Source: Tumebacillus permanentifrigoris (GTDB taxonomy: Bacteria > Bacillota > Bacilli > Tumebacillales > Tumebacillaceae). From it: DNA of 64,000 nt. Both the position numbers and the translations under genes were made by a program. The notes beneath the pieces were generated by a model. It did not search any database. It worked only from the letters and a program-made list of their open reading frames with translations, and had not been told where the DNA came from. Below are positions 45,816 through 55,532 of the stretch, piece after piece. Position 1 is the first letter of the stretch; the number at the start of each line of letters is the position of its first letter. The DNA is taken from the NCBI RefSeq assembly GCF_003148565.1, contig NZ_QGGL01000001.1, positions 131,659-195,658 of the forward strand, read 5' to 3'.

Positions 45816-47084
45816 TTAGCGCTTCGTGCGGCGCATCTGTTCCGGCGGGATGTGTGTAAACGAACCGATCACGGTGTTCGGGCACTCTGCACGGAAGATA
45901 TCCAGCATCGACTTCATGCCGAGCAGTTCACCGCGTTGCTTCGGGATGTGGTTCAAGTACCACTCCGGGTCGATGTTCAAGTTGCGCATCTGGATCAGCT
46001 TGACGTTGTTCTGGTTGATGAAGTCAACCATCGCTTCGATCTCTTCCTCGCGGTCGGTGACACCTGGGAAGATCAGATAGTTGATCGAGGTGTAGACCCC
46101 TTTGTCTGCCGCATACTTCAAGGATCGGCCGACATTCTCCACCCCATACAAGCGCGGGCGGTAGTAGGAATTGTAGTGATCATCCAGCGCTGAGATCGTC
46201 GAGACGCGCATCAGATCGAGACCTGCGTCCGTGATCAGCTTGATCATGTCGGTCAGGCCAGCATTGGTGTTGATGTTGATGAAGCCGCGATCGGTCTGTG
46301 TACGCACACGGCGGATCGCTTCTGCGATATCCACACCGCGCGTCGACGGTTCGCCTTCACAGCCTTGACCAAACGAGATGATCGAATCATCGCCTGCGGT
46401 CTGCAAGTGATGGACCATCAACTGGGTCATCTCCTCGACGGTCGGCTTGAAGTCCATGCGCACTTGCGGCGACGGGAACGGCGAATCGTCCGGCTGCTCG
46501 GAGATGCAGCCGACACAGCCTGCGTTGCAGGTCATCGAGACCGGGAGCGAGCCTTCCCAGCGTTCGAGGAAGGTGTTGCGCGAAGTCAGGCATCCGTACT
46601 CCAGCGCACACTTGGTCAGGTGGTTCCAGATGCGGTTCTCCGGGTAGAGCTCCGTGATTTTTTGCACAGCCGCTTCGACTTTGTCATCAGGAGCGCTCAG
46701 CGGGTTCCACTTGTCCGGGTCATCGCTGGCTTCGGCCGCCACATAGAAGCCATCGTCCTTCCAGACCACTGCGGTGTAACCAAAAAGCGGCCAGGTTTCA
46801 CTCTGGTCCTTTTTCGCATACGCGGGCAGCAACAGGCGGGTGAAGCCCTGCGGCAGCAGCGCGCCGACCGCAGACAACTCCTCTGGGAGTGCGATCGTCT
46901 TGCCCGTCTCCGGGTCGAGGCCGAGCGCACGTGCCCCAGGCAGCGAGACCAGCGTGGCGCCTTCCGGGAGCGGAATCAGTTCTTCATCATAGATATCGGT
47001 CAAAAACTCCCCGTTGCGCCCCAGCGCCAACAGGTCGGCATGATCGTAGATTTGTCCTTTGGTATCTGCATACACGAGATGCAT
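45816..47084 (-). CDS. Radical SAM protein of unknown function
   Basis: A 422-residue radical SAM enzyme. The 4Fe-4S cluster motif is TCNAGCVGC with Cys186, Cys190 and Cys193; FGQGCEGEPSTRG is the usual glycine/acidic SAM block and NINTNAG the next strand. The first 165 residues are a separate domain of unknown role (YTAVVWKDDGFYVAAEASDD), with an extra cysteine pair at 159 and 165. There is no SPASM domain and no precursor peptide directly in its operon; the small peptide gene next to it is convergent and separated by a terminator. Substrate unknown. Confidence 0.85.
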   Translation of the reverse strand: MHLVYADTKGQIYDHADLLALGRNGEFLTDIYDEELIPLPEGATLVSLPGARALGLDPETGKTIALPEELSAVGALLPQGFTRLLLPAYAKKDQSETWPLFGYTAVVWKDDGFYVAAEASDDPDKWNPLSAPDDKVEAAVQKITELYPENRIWNHLTKCALEYGCLTSRNTFLERWEGSLPVSMTCNAGCVGCISEQPDDSPFPSPQVRMDFKPTVEEMTQLMVHHLQTAGDDSIISFGQGCEGEPSTRGVDIAEAIRRVRTQTDRGFININTNAGLTDMIKLITDAGLDLMRVSTISALDDHYNSYYRPRLYGVENVGRSLKYAADKGVYTSINYLIFPGVTDREEEIEAMVDFINQNNVKLIQMRNLNIDPEWYLNHIPKQRGELLGMKSMLDIFRAECPNTVIGSFTHIPPEQMRRTKR

Positions 47085-47135
47085 GTCGGGATTCCCTCAT
47101 TTCTAAATAACCTGACCACTATTCTAACACAAAGA

Positions 47136-47157
47136 ACCGAATGCATGCGCATCCGGT
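47136..47157 (-). terminator. Hairpin behind rho, weak terminator candidate
   Basis: ACCGGATGC and GCATTCGGT pair around GCAT (one G-T pair); the minus-strand tail TTCTTTGT is only a weak T-run. Confidence 0.4.
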
Positions 47158-47170
47158 CCTCTGACAGACC

Positions 47171-48439
47171 TTACGTTTGTTCGTTGAGTTGCTTCTGTTC
47201 CTTCTGCCCCTCGATGGTCGCCATGAACTCCTCGTTCGTGGTGGTTTTCTTGAGGTTGCGCAGGAACGACTCGGTGAAGTCTCCCGATTCGCTCATCGTC
47301 TTGCGCATCGTCCAGATCTTGTCGAGGTGGTCCGGGTCCATCAACAACTCCTCGCGGCGCGTACCCGACTTGCGGATGTCGATCGCGGGGAAGATGCGCT
47401 TCTCCGCCAGACGGCGGTCGAGTTGCAACTCCATGTTGCCCGTTCCCTTGAACTCTTCGTAGATCACATCGTCCATGCGCGAACCGGTCTCCACCAGCGC
47501 CGTTGCGAGGATGGTCAGCGAACCGCCCTCCTCGATGTTGCGCGCCGCGCCGAAAAAGCGCTTCGGTCGGTGGAGCGCCGCCGGGTCGATCCCGCCGGAC
47601 AGCGTGCGACCAGACGGGGGAATCACTAAGTTGTAAGCGCGGGTTAGACGGGTGATCGAATCGACGAGGATCACGACATCCTTGCCGTGCTCGACCAGAC
47701 GCATCGCGCGCTCCAGCACCAGCTCGGCAACCTTGATGTGGTGTTCCGGCACCTCGTCAAACGTCGAGGCCACGACTTCCGCGTTCACAGAACGCTGCAT
47801 GTCGGTGACTTCCTCCGGGCGCTCGTCAATCAGCAGAACGAACAGTTCCGCCGTCGGATGATTGGTGGTGATCGAATTGGCAATTTCCTTGAGCAGCAAT
47901 GTCTTGCCGGCCTTCGGAGGTGCGACGATCAGACCGCGCTGGCCAAATCCGACCGGCGAGAGCAAGTCGATGATCCGTGTGGAGATCTTCTCCGGGAGGG
48001 TCTCCATCTGGATCTTGCGCGTCGGGAATAGCGGGGTGAGCGCCGGGAAGTGGATGCGCTCCGCCGCTTGTTCAGGGGTCATGCCATTGACCGCCTCGAC
48101 TTGGAGCAAGCCGAAGTAGCGTTCGTTTTCCTTGGGCTTGCGGACTTTGCCCGATACGCGGTCCCCGATGCGCAGATCGAAGCGGCGAATCTGGGACGCA
48201 GCGACGTAAATGTCTTCGGTGGACGGCAAGTAGCCGACCGGACGCAGGAAGCCATAGCCATCCTGCATGATCTCCAAGATGCCCTCTGCGAACATCAGAC
48301 CTTCCTCCTCCGCTTGAGCGCGGAGAATCGCAAAGATCAGTTCCTTTTTCTTGAGCGTACCGTAGTACGGGATCTCAAATTGCTTCGCCAACTTGTACAA
48401 GTCGGTCAGTTTCTTTTCCTCTAATTCGATCATGTTCAT
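47171..48439 (-). CDS. rho: Transcription termination factor Rho
   Basis: Hexameric RNA-dependent ATPase that ends transcription. Layout: N-terminal Rho helix domain (LYKLAKQFEIPYYGTLKKKELI start), cold-shock-like RNA-binding domain (GYGFLRPVGYLPSTEDIYVA), ATPase with P-loop VAPPKAGKTLLLKE and Walker B VVILVDSITRLTRAYN. No insertion. ATG 48439 chosen; a TTG at 48445 and ATG 48433 are alternatives. A TATAAT box upstream (near 48477 on the minus strand) probably belongs to its promoter. Confidence 0.97.
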   Translation of the reverse strand: MNMIELEEKKLTDLYKLAKQFEIPYYGTLKKKELIFAILRAQAEEEGLMFAEGILEIMQDGYGFLRPVGYLPSTEDIYVAASQIRRFDLRIGDRVSGKVRKPKENERYFGLLQVEAVNGMTPEQAAERIHFPALTPLFPTRKIQMETLPEKISTRIIDLLSPVGFGQRGLIVAPPKAGKTLLLKEIANSITTNHPTAELFVLLIDERPEEVTDMQRSVNAEVVASTFDEVPEHHIKVAELVLERAMRLVEHGKDVVILVDSITRLTRAYNLVIPPSGRTLSGGIDPAALHRPKRFFGAARNIEEGGSLTILATALVETGSRMDDVIYEEFKGTGNMELQLDRRLAEKRIFPAIDIRKSGTRREELLMDPDHLDKIWTMRKTMSESGDFTESFLRNLKKTTTNEEFMATIEGQKEQKQLNEQT

Positions 48440-48553
48440 GGGCAAGTGGCACCGTCACCTTCACAACATCATAATGCCCTTATTATACCACTTTTTCTAG
48501 CTATCAAATATATGATGCAAAAATTATTCTAATTGAATTTTACTTACAATTGA

Positions 48554-49522
48554 CTAGACCATCACCAAGTGCGGCTTGAGATCGAGGTTGTGACGAGCTT
48601 CGACGAAGCGCACCGTTCCGGTCTTCGCACGCATGACGACCGAGTGCGACGTGCAGATGCCGTTGCCGAGGAAGCGCACACCCTTGAGCAGTTCGCCATC
48701 GGTGACGCCCGACGCGGCGAAAATCGCGTCATCGCCTTGCACGAGATCGTCGAGCAAGAGGATGCGGTTGGCATCATCAATGCCCATCGTTTTGCAACGT
48801 GCGATCTCTGCGTCATCCTCCGGCTTCAAGCGGCCTTGGAATTCCCCGCCGAGGCATTTGATCGCAGCGGCCGCCAGCACGCCTTCCGGAGCGCCGCCGG
48901 AGCCGAACATGATGTCCACGCCCGTCTCCTCGAAGCAGGTGTTGATCGCAGCGGCGACATCGCCGTCCGAGATCAGTTTGATGCGGGCGCCTGCCGAGCG
49001 AATCTCTTCGATCAGCCCTTGGTGACGTTCGCGGTCGAGGAGCGTCGCGACGACGTCCTTGACTTTTTTATTGGAGGCTTTGGCGACGGCTTCGAGGTTT
49101 TCCTTGACGGTGGCGTCGAGGTGGACGAGCCCCTTGGCGCGCGGGCCGGCCGCGAGTTTTTCCATATACATGTCCGGAGCGTGGAGCAAGGTGCCCTTCG
49201 GTGCGACCGCGACGACGGTCAGACCGTTCCAGAGCCCTTTGGCGACGATGTTGGTGCCTTCCAGCGGATCGACGGCAACGTCGAGTTGCGGGCCCCAGCC
49301 AGCACCCAAACGCTCGCCGATATAGAGCATCGGTGCCTCGTCCATCTCGCCTTCGCCGATCACGACGGTCCCCTTCATGTTGACCGAGTCAAACATCGCG
49401 CGCATCGCGGTGGTGGCGGCGTTGTCAGCTTCATTTTTCTTGCCAGACCCGACCCAACGGGCGGCTGCCAAGGCTGCTGCTTCGGTGACACGTACGATCT
49501 CAAGCGCTAGTTCACGTTCCAT
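48554..49522 (-). CDS. glpX: Class II fructose-1,6-bisphosphatase
   Basis: Gluconeogenic phosphatase of the GlpX type, 322 residues. Metal and substrate motifs are [15 protein letters not shown] and AVDPLEGTN near the N-terminus and [10 protein letters not shown] and [14 protein letters not shown] in the middle. Neighbour of rho, as in Bacillus (ywjI). Its promoter overlaps a 28-bp palindrome shared with the divergent peptidase gene. Confidence 0.96.
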   Translation of the reverse strand: MERELALEIVRVTEAAALAAARWVGSGKKNEADNAATTAMRAMFDSVNMKGTVVIGEGEMDEAPMLYIGERLGAGWGPQLDVAVDPLEGTNIVAKGLWNGLTVVAVAPKGTLLHAPDMYMEKLAAGPRAKGLVHLDATVKENLEAVAKASNKKVKDVVATLLDRERHQGLIEEIRSAGARIKLISDGDVAAAINTCFEETGVDIMFGSGGAPEGVLAAAAIKCLGGEFQGRLKPEDDAEIARCKTMGIDDANRILLLDDLVQGDDAIFAASGVTDGELLKGVRFLGNGICTSHSVVMRAKTGTVRFVEARHNLDLKPHLVMV

Positions 49523-49568
49523 CTAGAAAGTCATCTCCGTTTCACTGTGCTGTCTCTTCGTCCTTGAT

Positions 49569-49596
49569 TATAACACATTGGAGGTAATGTGTTATA
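49569..49596. promoter_or_regulatory. 28-bp palindrome in the glpX / peptidase divergent region
   Basis: TATAACACATT (49569-49579) and its exact complement (49586-49596) are separated by GGAGGT. On the minus strand it covers a promoter-like ATAACA-n17-TATAAT with the -10 box at 49567-49572 directed at glpX. By symmetry the plus strand reads ATAACA-n17-TATACC. A DNA-binding regulator could control both genes from here. Confidence 0.7.
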
Positions 49597-49672
49597 CCAT
49601 TTTATGCAGGAGAGCTAGGAATGCTTGTCGAAGTGGGGGGTTGTTGGATTCGGAACGGATGGAGGCGACTTG

Positions 49673-51187
49673 ATGAAACGGTCGCGTCGAGGGATGCTGT
49701 TGTATTCATTGATGTTAACGTTGGTGGCGACGCTGGGCATTCTCGCCGTGGTGTTGCGTCCACCTGAGGGCTGGAGCCCGATCGTGCAGGAACAGTATAC
49801 GCGGTGGTTCGGCGAACGGACGCTCCCCTCCCAACCCTTAGTCGCGCCGACGCCGCATGAGTCGGCCTATGAGTTGCACGCCGTATTTGATGACACGGCC
49901 CTCGTGATCCATGCGGAGGCGACGGTGAGAATCCCACAGTTGAAGTTGGATGGGATTCCTTTTTACCTCTACACCCCATCCGGGTCGATGCAGATTCGTC
50001 GGGTGCAGCTCAACGGGCAGGATGTACCCTACGATCTGACGCCCAAGCAATTGACCCTGCAGACGGCAAAAAGCGACACACCTCAGACGGTGTCGCTGAC
50101 CTTTGACGTCCGCGTGCCGGAGAGTGCCAAGCGGTTCGGACTGTGGAAGGGGGTCGCGACCGTGAGCTACTGGTATCCGATCCTCGCCGTCGAGCGCGAC
50201 GGGAACTGGGTGCCTCGCCCCGACTCGCTGGGATTTGGCGATCCGTACCTGATGGACCTCGGAAACTATGCAGTGGAATGGAACAGTCCCGCCGGATACA
50301 AGTGGTACGGGTCAGGAACGAAAGTCACAGAGGCCCCCGCGGAGGGCGGGCGTGTGCTCACGACGTGGAAGGCCGATCACGTCCGCAACTTCGCCCTCGT
50401 CGGCGGGCGTGGGTTTCAGGAGACGGAGTTCGCGACGGGCTATGGCACGCGCGTAGTCGTCGCGACGGTGGAGCCTGCGCGATTGGCACAGGTGACCGAG
50501 TTGGCGCACTCAGCGGTCGGGACGTACTCCGCGCGAGTGGGGATCGATCCGTATCCCGTGTTGAACGTGTTGGAGTTGCCCAGCGGCACGGTCTATGCGC
50601 ACGAGTTGCCGAACATGGCGTTGTTCAGCCAAGACTTGTGGGGTTATGACGATCCTGAGCATTGGATTGCGCATGAGATCGGGCATGTGTGGTTCTACAA
50701 CGCGGTTGGGAATTATGAAGCGGAGACACCGTGGTTGGATGAAGGATTGGCCGATTACCTGTCGCTGTTGGAGCAGGAGAACCGCCAAGGGCTCGCTGCG
50801 TACCAAGCGACGATGGCGGCGAATTGGCAGCGTTTCAAGTCGGGCAACACCTACTCCCCGTACAAACCCGGCACGCCCGCCGGGGTGAAAAACGGCGAGA
50901 CCGCCGTTCCCTATGGCAGCTATGCGACGTCGCAAGCGCACTATTATTACAGCTACCTGCGCCCGATCCTGATGTACCATGACTTGCGGGGGCAGTTGGG
51001 GGATGAGAAGTTTTTCAAGTTCCTCCAGCAGTATTACCTCAAAAACGTGGAAAAAACAGCGACGCGCGGAGATCTAGAACAAGCGCTCTCCGACATCGAC
51101 CCGCAGATGGTGGCGCGGATGAAGCTGTGGTTGGATACGCCCAACGATCTCTTGATTCCGCAGGTGCAGGGAAGTTTCGGTGGCTAG
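49673..51187 (+). CDS. Membrane-anchored M1-like (gluzincin) metallopeptidase
   Basis: A 504-residue protein with an N-terminal membrane anchor (about residues 8-28) and the remainder outside the cell. The zinc motif HEIGH is at 334-338 and the third ligand Glu357 in PWLDEGLADY, the HEXXH-x18-E spacing of the M1 family. ELPNMALFSQDLWG corresponds to the substrate strand; the usual GAMEN is replaced by ELPNM, so exopeptidase activity is uncertain. ATG 49673 follows GGAGG. It is on the plus strand between glpX and dapL and ends at a shared terminator. Confidence 0.87.
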   Translation: MKRSRRGMLLYSLMLTLVATLGILAVVLRPPEGWSPIVQEQYTRWFGERTLPSQPLVAPTPHESAYELHAVFDDTALVIHAEATVRIPQLKLDGIPFYLYTPSGSMQIRRVQLNGQDVPYDLTPKQLTLQTAKSDTPQTVSLTFDVRVPESAKRFGLWKGVATVSYWYPILAVERDGNWVPRPDSLGFGDPYLMDLGNYAVEWNSPAGYKWYGSGTKVTEAPAEGGRVLTTWKADHVRNFALVGGRGFQETEFATGYGTRVVVATVEPARLAQVTELAHSAVGTYSARVGIDPYPVLNVLELPSGTVYAHELPNMALFSQDLWGYDDPEHWIAHEIGHVWFYNAVGNYEAETPWLDEGLADYLSLLEQENRQGLAAYQATMAANWQRFKSGNTYSPYKPGTPAGVKNGETAVPYGSYATSQAHYYYSYLRPILMYHDLRGQLGDEKFFKFLQQYYLKNVEKTATRGDLEQALSDIDPQMVARMKLWLDTPNDLLIPQVQGSFGG

Positions 51188-51202
51188 GTCATTCTCCTTA
51201 CA

Positions 51203-51245
51203 TAAAAAAGGGTCTCTCCACTCGCGGAGAGACCCTTGTCTTTTA
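51203..51245. terminator. Bidirectional terminator between peptidase gene and dapL
   Basis: AAGGGTCTCTCC and GGAGAGACCCTT around ACTCGC, followed by GTCTTTT; it reaches into the last codon of dapL. Confidence 0.88.
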
Positions 51246-52373
51246 TCTGGTCGCTAGTTTGGTGAGGTACTGGGTCATGGTGTTCAGAGCGACTCCGATC
51301 GCGTCCTCGCTAGGCTCGATCTTGGCGTGATGCAAGCCGTAGGGGGTGTCTACACCCAGCCAGAACATGAAGCCAGGGATCTCAGCGAGGAAGTAACCGA
51401 AGTCCTCGCCCGTCATCTGTTCCCGGCAGACGACGAGATTCGCAGTGCCTGTCTCTTGCAACCAGTTCATGAAGTCGGTGGTCAGCGCCTCGTCGTTGAA
51501 GACTTGGCAGTAGTTCGCGCCATAGTCGATCTCCGCTTTGCATTCAAACCCGACTTCAATCCCCTTCACGACCGCCTCGATGCGCGACTTGATCTTCGCC
51601 ATCGACTCCATCGACAGCGTGCGGATCGTGCCTTCGAGGCGTGCGCGTTCGGCGATGATGTTCTGACGGGTGCCCGCCTCGATCTTGCCGATCGTGATCA
51701 CACCAGCGTCCAGCGGGTCGATGTTGCGCGAGATGATGCTCTGCAACTGGGTCACGAGGTGCGCCTGTGCAATCACCATGTCATGGGTCCTATGCGGGAA
51801 CGCCGCATGACCGCCCTTGCCCACCAAGTCGATGAACAACTCCGACGTGTTGGCGAACAGGATGCCGGGGCAGGTCGCAATCGTGCCGACCGGGTATTCC
51901 GGGGCGATGTGCAACGCGAAGATCAGGTCCGGTCGCCACGCTTGAAACTCAACGCTTGCCAGCATCGGCAACGCCCCACCTGGGCCTTCCTCCGCCGGCT
52001 GGAAGATGAACAGCAAGTCATCGTCCACCGCATGCTCCGCGAAGTGCGTCAACACGCCCAGTCCGATCGTCATGTGTACATCATGCCCACACGCATGCAT
52101 ATACCCCGGATGTGTCGAACGGAACGGATACGACGTATCCTCGGCGATCGCCAACGCGTCCATGTCGCAACGGAACCCGAGGGTTCTCGTCGGACGGGAG
52201 CCTTTGACTTTGACGAGGATGCCCGTGCGCCACACGTTGACTTCGAGACGCTCCTGTGGGAGCGTCGAGATGTAGTTCAGGAGGTACTGCTGCGTCTTGA
52301 ACTCTTGGAAACCTGGCTCCGGGATCTGGTGCAGATCTCGGCGGATCTGGATGAACTTTGCGGGAGTCGACAT
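51243..52373 (-). CDS. dapL: N-acetyldiaminopimelate deacetylase
   Basis: M20-family amidohydrolase of 376 residues that removes acetate from N-acetyl-LL-diaminopimelate in lysine and cell-wall synthesis. Metal ligands appear in [23 protein letters not shown] and the lid [13 protein letters not shown]. The direct upstream neighbour dapH (13 bases) makes this substrate more likely than other M20 substrates. AAGGAG site before ATG 52373. Confidence 0.93.
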   Translation of the reverse strand: MSTPAKFIQIRRDLHQIPEPGFQEFKTQQYLLNYISTLPQERLEVNVWRTGILVKVKGSRPTRTLGFRCDMDALAIAEDTSYPFRSTHPGYMHACGHDVHMTIGLGVLTHFAEHAVDDDLLFIFQPAEEGPGGALPMLASVEFQAWRPDLIFALHIAPEYPVGTIATCPGILFANTSELFIDLVGKGGHAAFPHRTHDMVIAQAHLVTQLQSIISRNIDPLDAGVITIGKIEAGTRQNIIAERARLEGTIRTLSMESMAKIKSRIEAVVKGIEVGFECKAEIDYGANYCQVFNDEALTTDFMNWLQETGTANLVVCREQMTGEDFGYFLAEIPGFMFWLGVDTPYGLHHAKIEPSEDAIGVALNTMTQYLTKLATR

Positions 52374-52385
52374 GGATCAGGCTCC

Positions 52386-53102
52386 TTACAGTTGACGAAG
52401 CTCTTGCATGATCTCCGTCTTGGACTTGGTTTTCGCGTCGATCTCTTTGATCACGCGCGCGGGTGCTCCAGCGACGACCACACCGGCCGGAACGTCCTGC
52501 GTGACGATCGCGCCCGCTGCCACAACAGAGCCTTTGCCAACGCGAACCCCTTCGAGGATCACTGCGTTCGCGCCGACCAGCACGTCGTCTTCGATGACGA
52601 CCGGCAGTGCGGACGGCGGTTCGATGACGCCCGCGATGACGGAACCTGCGCCGATGTGGCAGTTGTTGCCGATCGTGCCACGACCCCCGACGACGACATT
52701 CATGTCGATCATCGTGCCCGCACCGATCACGGCGCCGATGTTGATCGAGGCGCCCATCATGATCACCGCATTGTCGCCGATCTCCACCTGGTCGCGGATG
52801 ATCGCGCCCGGTTCAATACGAGCTTTGATGTTTTTCATATCGAGTAGCGGAATCGCCGAGTTGCGACGATCGTTCTCCACCACGTAATCCACAACTTGTT
52901 CGCCGGCCGCTTCCAGAGCCGGACCGATCTCTTTCCAGTCGCCAAATACAACGCCTACGTTGCCGGTCAGGAAGGTTTTGGAGTTCGCGCCGAAGTCGAT
53001 GCTTTCCAGATCGGTACCTTTGATATGTACTTTCACCGGCGTTTTCTTCTCGCTTTTTTGAATGAATTCAATAATTTCTCGTGCGTCCATCATGTTGCTC
53101 AT
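52386..53102 (-). CDS. dapH: Tetrahydrodipicolinate N-acetyltransferase
   Basis: Acetylates 2,3,4,5-tetrahydrodipicolinate, first step of the acetylase branch to diaminopimelate. 238 residues: N-terminal alpha/beta domain, then the left-handed beta-helix with hexapeptide repeats ([48 protein letters not shown]). Forms an operon with dapL; the aminotransferase of the branch is not in the window. Confidence 0.96.
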   Translation of the reverse strand: MSNMMDAREIIEFIQKSEKKTPVKVHIKGTDLESIDFGANSKTFLTGNVGVVFGDWKEIGPALEAAGEQVVDYVVENDRRNSAIPLLDMKNIKARIEPGAIIRDQVEIGDNAVIMMGASINIGAVIGAGTMIDMNVVVGGRGTIGNNCHIGAGSVIAGVIEPPSALPVVIEDDVLVGANAVILEGVRVGKGSVVAAGAIVTQDVPAGVVVAGAPARVIKEIDAKTKSKTEIMQELRQL

Positions 53103-53149
53103 CGTTCATTCCCCTTCCACACAGATGTATATGTAATCATAGCATAGAC

Positions 53150-53809
53150 CTACGCCTTTTTCGCTCGTCCCCACCCGAACACGCCGTAGAAAATCACGAC
53201 GATGCCGAGCAATTCTCCAAGCGGCAACCACTCCGGGTAGCCCAGAACTGCCAAGCGTCCCACCATCGACAGCAGCACCGCGCCCGCCGCGATAAACAAG
53301 TTTCCGGCGAAGCGGGTCTTCCACCACGACCACAGCGGACCGAAGATCAGGATCATCCCGCCCACGCCCGACAGAATCGGAGGGAACACCGAGCGGATCA
53401 CCGAACCCTTCTGCAGCGCATCACCACCGATGGCGGCACCGTTTTGCGACAGGATGGTCGGGTCAGGTGTGACCATGAGGAGCAGATAGGCAAATACAGC
53501 CATCAAGGCGAGCGTTACGAACAGGTAGATATGCCCGACCCTTGCCTTGAAGAGCATGTACATCTCACCTGCTGCCATGATCGCGACCAGCGAGACGGCG
53601 TTGAAATAGTAGAATTTGTACATCGGTGCGCTCCAGCCAAACGCCAGTGCATAATATTCACCAAATGAGGCGCTGGCATAAGAGAGCATGGAGATCGCCC
53701 ACCAGAGTTGGTACGACCGCTGACGTTCCCCGTATTGGCGGAACAACATCACGGCAAACCACGAGGAGACGAGGGTAGCCCCCAACGGGACCCAAGCAGA
53801 TGCGTTCAT
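53150..53809 (-). CDS. Predicted membrane protein, unknown function
   Basis: A 219-residue protein with seven hydrophobic segments (about 8-24, 35-52, 63-80, 90-110, 135-155, 165-185, 192-212), no recognised motif. YQLWWAISMLSYASASFGEYYA and VVIFYGVFGWGRAKKA are its most distinctive parts. ATG 53809 was chosen by the start of the first membrane segment; the GGGG-type ribosome site is rather far. The gene lies between dapH and tal, probably in one transcript with dapH-dapL. Confidence 0.7.
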   Translation of the reverse strand: MNASAWVPLGATLVSSWFAVMLFRQYGERQRSYQLWWAISMLSYASASFGEYYALAFGWSAPMYKFYYFNAVSLVAIMAAGEMYMLFKARVGHIYLFVTLALMAVFAYLLLMVTPDPTILSQNGAAIGGDALQKGSVIRSVFPPILSGVGGMILIFGPLWSWWKTRFAGNLFIAAGAVLLSMVGRLAVLGYPEWLPLGELLGIVVIFYGVFGWGRAKKA

Positions 53810-53842
53810 GAGGTAGTAAGTCCCCTTTCGTACAACAGAAAA

Positions 53843-53870
53843 CAAGCACCTCACAAGAAGGTGCTTGGGA
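53843..53870 (-). terminator. Terminator of tal
   Basis: AAGCACCT and AGGTGCTT with a TTGTTTT tail on the minus strand. Confidence 0.75.
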
Positions 53871-53889
53871 AGTACTGCGTAGTGTTTGC

Positions 53890-54534
53890 TTATTTCTGCA
53901 TGCTATTCCAATCGGCCAAGAAGCGCTCGATCCCTGCATCGGTCAGCGGATGCTTGACGAGCGAGGTCAACACGCTGTACGGCATCGTGCCGATGTGCGA
54001 ACCTGCCAGAGCAGCTTGCGTCACATGCATCGGGTGACGGATCGAAGCCGCGATGATCTCGGTTTCGATACCGTGCACGTCGAAGATCTGCACGATGTCG
54101 TTGATCAAGCCCATGCCATCGGTCGAGATGTCATCGAGACGACCGAGGAACGGCGAAACGAACGTTGCGCCGGCACGTGCAGCCATCAGAGCTTGGTTCG
54201 CGGAGAAAATCAACGTGACGTTGGTTTTGATGCCGCGCTTCGAAAACTGGTGGCAGGCCTTCAAGCCTTCCAAGGTCATCGGGAGCTTGATCGTGATGTT
54301 CTCGTGGATTTCAGCCAGCTTCAGGCCTTCTTCGACCATGCCGGTTGCATCCAGCGAGATGACCTCTGCAGAGATCGGTCCATCGACGATCTGCACGATC
54401 TCGCGCAGCATCGCATGGAAATCGCCACCCTCCTTCGCGACGAGCGAAGGGTTGGTGGTGACGCCAGCGATCACGCCGAGTTCGACCGCTTTTTTGATAT
54501 CAGCTACGTTAGCAGTGTCCAAGAAAAATTTCAA
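53890..54534 (-). CDS. tal: Transaldolase (fructose-6-phosphate aldolase-like subfamily)
   Basis: Small transaldolase of 214 residues. The Schiff-base lysine is Lys83 in NITIKLPMT; the N-terminal [17 protein letters not shown] and [12 protein letters not shown] are family blocks. Short transaldolases of this length are near fructose-6-phosphate aldolases, but Bacillus members act as transaldolases. Start is TTG 54534, with GGAGG eight bases upstream. Order fba-tal as in B. subtilis. Confidence 0.94.
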   Translation of the reverse strand: MKFFLDTANVADIKKAVELGVIAGVTTNPSLVAKEGGDFHAMLREIVQIVDGPISAEVISLDATGMVEEGLKLAEIHENITIKLPMTLEGLKACHQFSKRGIKTNVTLIFSANQALMAARAGATFVSPFLGRLDDISTDGMGLINDIVQIFDVHGIETEIIAASIRHPMHVTQAALAGSHIGTMPYSVLTSLVKHPLTDAGIERFLADWNSMQK

Positions 54535-54587
54535 GGGTCATACCTCCTCGATGAGTTCAGATCTAGGATGCGATAAAAACCCCGAAA

Positions 54588-55445
54588 TTACGCGCGGCCG
54601 GAGGAACCGAACAGGCGCATTTTTTCCTTGACGACTTCCTTGATAGCCTCTTTGCCCGGGCCAAGGTATTTGCGCGGATCGTAGACTTTTGCGTCCTTGT
54701 TGAAGATCTCGCGAATCGTATGGGTAAATGCGATCTGGTTTTCGGTGTTGACGTTGATTTTCGAAACGCCCAGCGAGATCGCTTTGCGGATGTCTGCGTC
54801 CGGGATGCCGGAGCCACCGTGCAGAACCATCGGGACGTTCGAGAGCAGGTCGCGAATCTCTTCGAGGCGATCGAAGGACAGTTTCGGGGTGCCCACGTAC
54901 ACGCCGTGTGCAGAACCGATTGCCGGTGCCAGTGCGTCGATGCCGGTCTCTTCAACCAGGCGCAGCGCTTCCGCCGGCAGGGCGAGGGTTGCGTCGAGTT
55001 CGTCGACCGTCAGATCATCCTCGGTGCCGCCGATACGGCCAAGTTCGCCCTCGACTTCGATGCCCAGCGGGTGGCACAGTTCTACCACTTGCTTGGTCAG
55101 CGCGATGTTTTGCTCCAGTGCGTAGTGCGACGCGTCGATCATGATCGACGAGAAGCCTGCGCGCACACACTTCACGACATACTCGAAGCTCGGGCCGTGG
55201 TCGAGGTGCAGGATGACCGGAACTTTCGCGGTCTCTGCTGCCACGCGTGCCATCGCGACGGTGTAGTCGATGCCCATGTACTTGATTGCGCCTTCGGAGC
55301 AACCCAAGATGACCGGGGACTTTTCTTCGTTCGCCGCTTCGACGATCGCTTTGGTGAATTCGAGGTTGTTCATGTTGAACTGCCCTACCGCATAACCGTT
55401 TTTGAGACCGTCAAGCAACACTTCTTTAAAAGATGCGAATGCCAT
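54588..55445 (-). CDS. fba: Class II fructose-bisphosphate aldolase
   Basis: Zn-dependent glycolytic aldolase, 285 residues. Asp82 and His83 in LHLDHGPS are the catalytic acid and a zinc ligand; further ligands are in GSAHGVY and LHGGSGIPD. The GVSKINVNTENQ segment binds the phosphate. A GGAGGAGG site precedes ATG 55445. Confidence 0.97.
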   Translation of the reverse strand: MAFASFKEVLLDGLKNGYAVGQFNMNNLEFTKAIVEAANEEKSPVILGCSEGAIKYMGIDYTVAMARVAAETAKVPVILHLDHGPSFEYVVKCVRAGFSSIMIDASHYALEQNIALTKQVVELCHPLGIEVEGELGRIGGTEDDLTVDELDATLALPAEALRLVEETGIDALAPAIGSAHGVYVGTPKLSFDRLEEIRDLLSNVPMVLHGGSGIPDADIRKAISLGVSKINVNTENQIAFTHTIREIFNKDAKVYDPRKYLGPGKEAIKEVVKEKMRLFGSSGRA

Positions 55446-55532
55446 GATGTGCCTCCTCCGTCCTATCGTAGAATTTGGGTTCTGTCTCTAGTATGTATGA
55501 GCCTCTGGTTTCTGCTCTTATCATACCGCTTT

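Noticed and set aside
49621-49764. A short open frame starting at ATG 49621 with an AGGAGAG site, overlapping the start of the peptidase gene.
   Set aside because: It reads the peptidase coding sequence in another frame and has no recognisable product; it could at most be a leader peptide, for which there is no further evidence.
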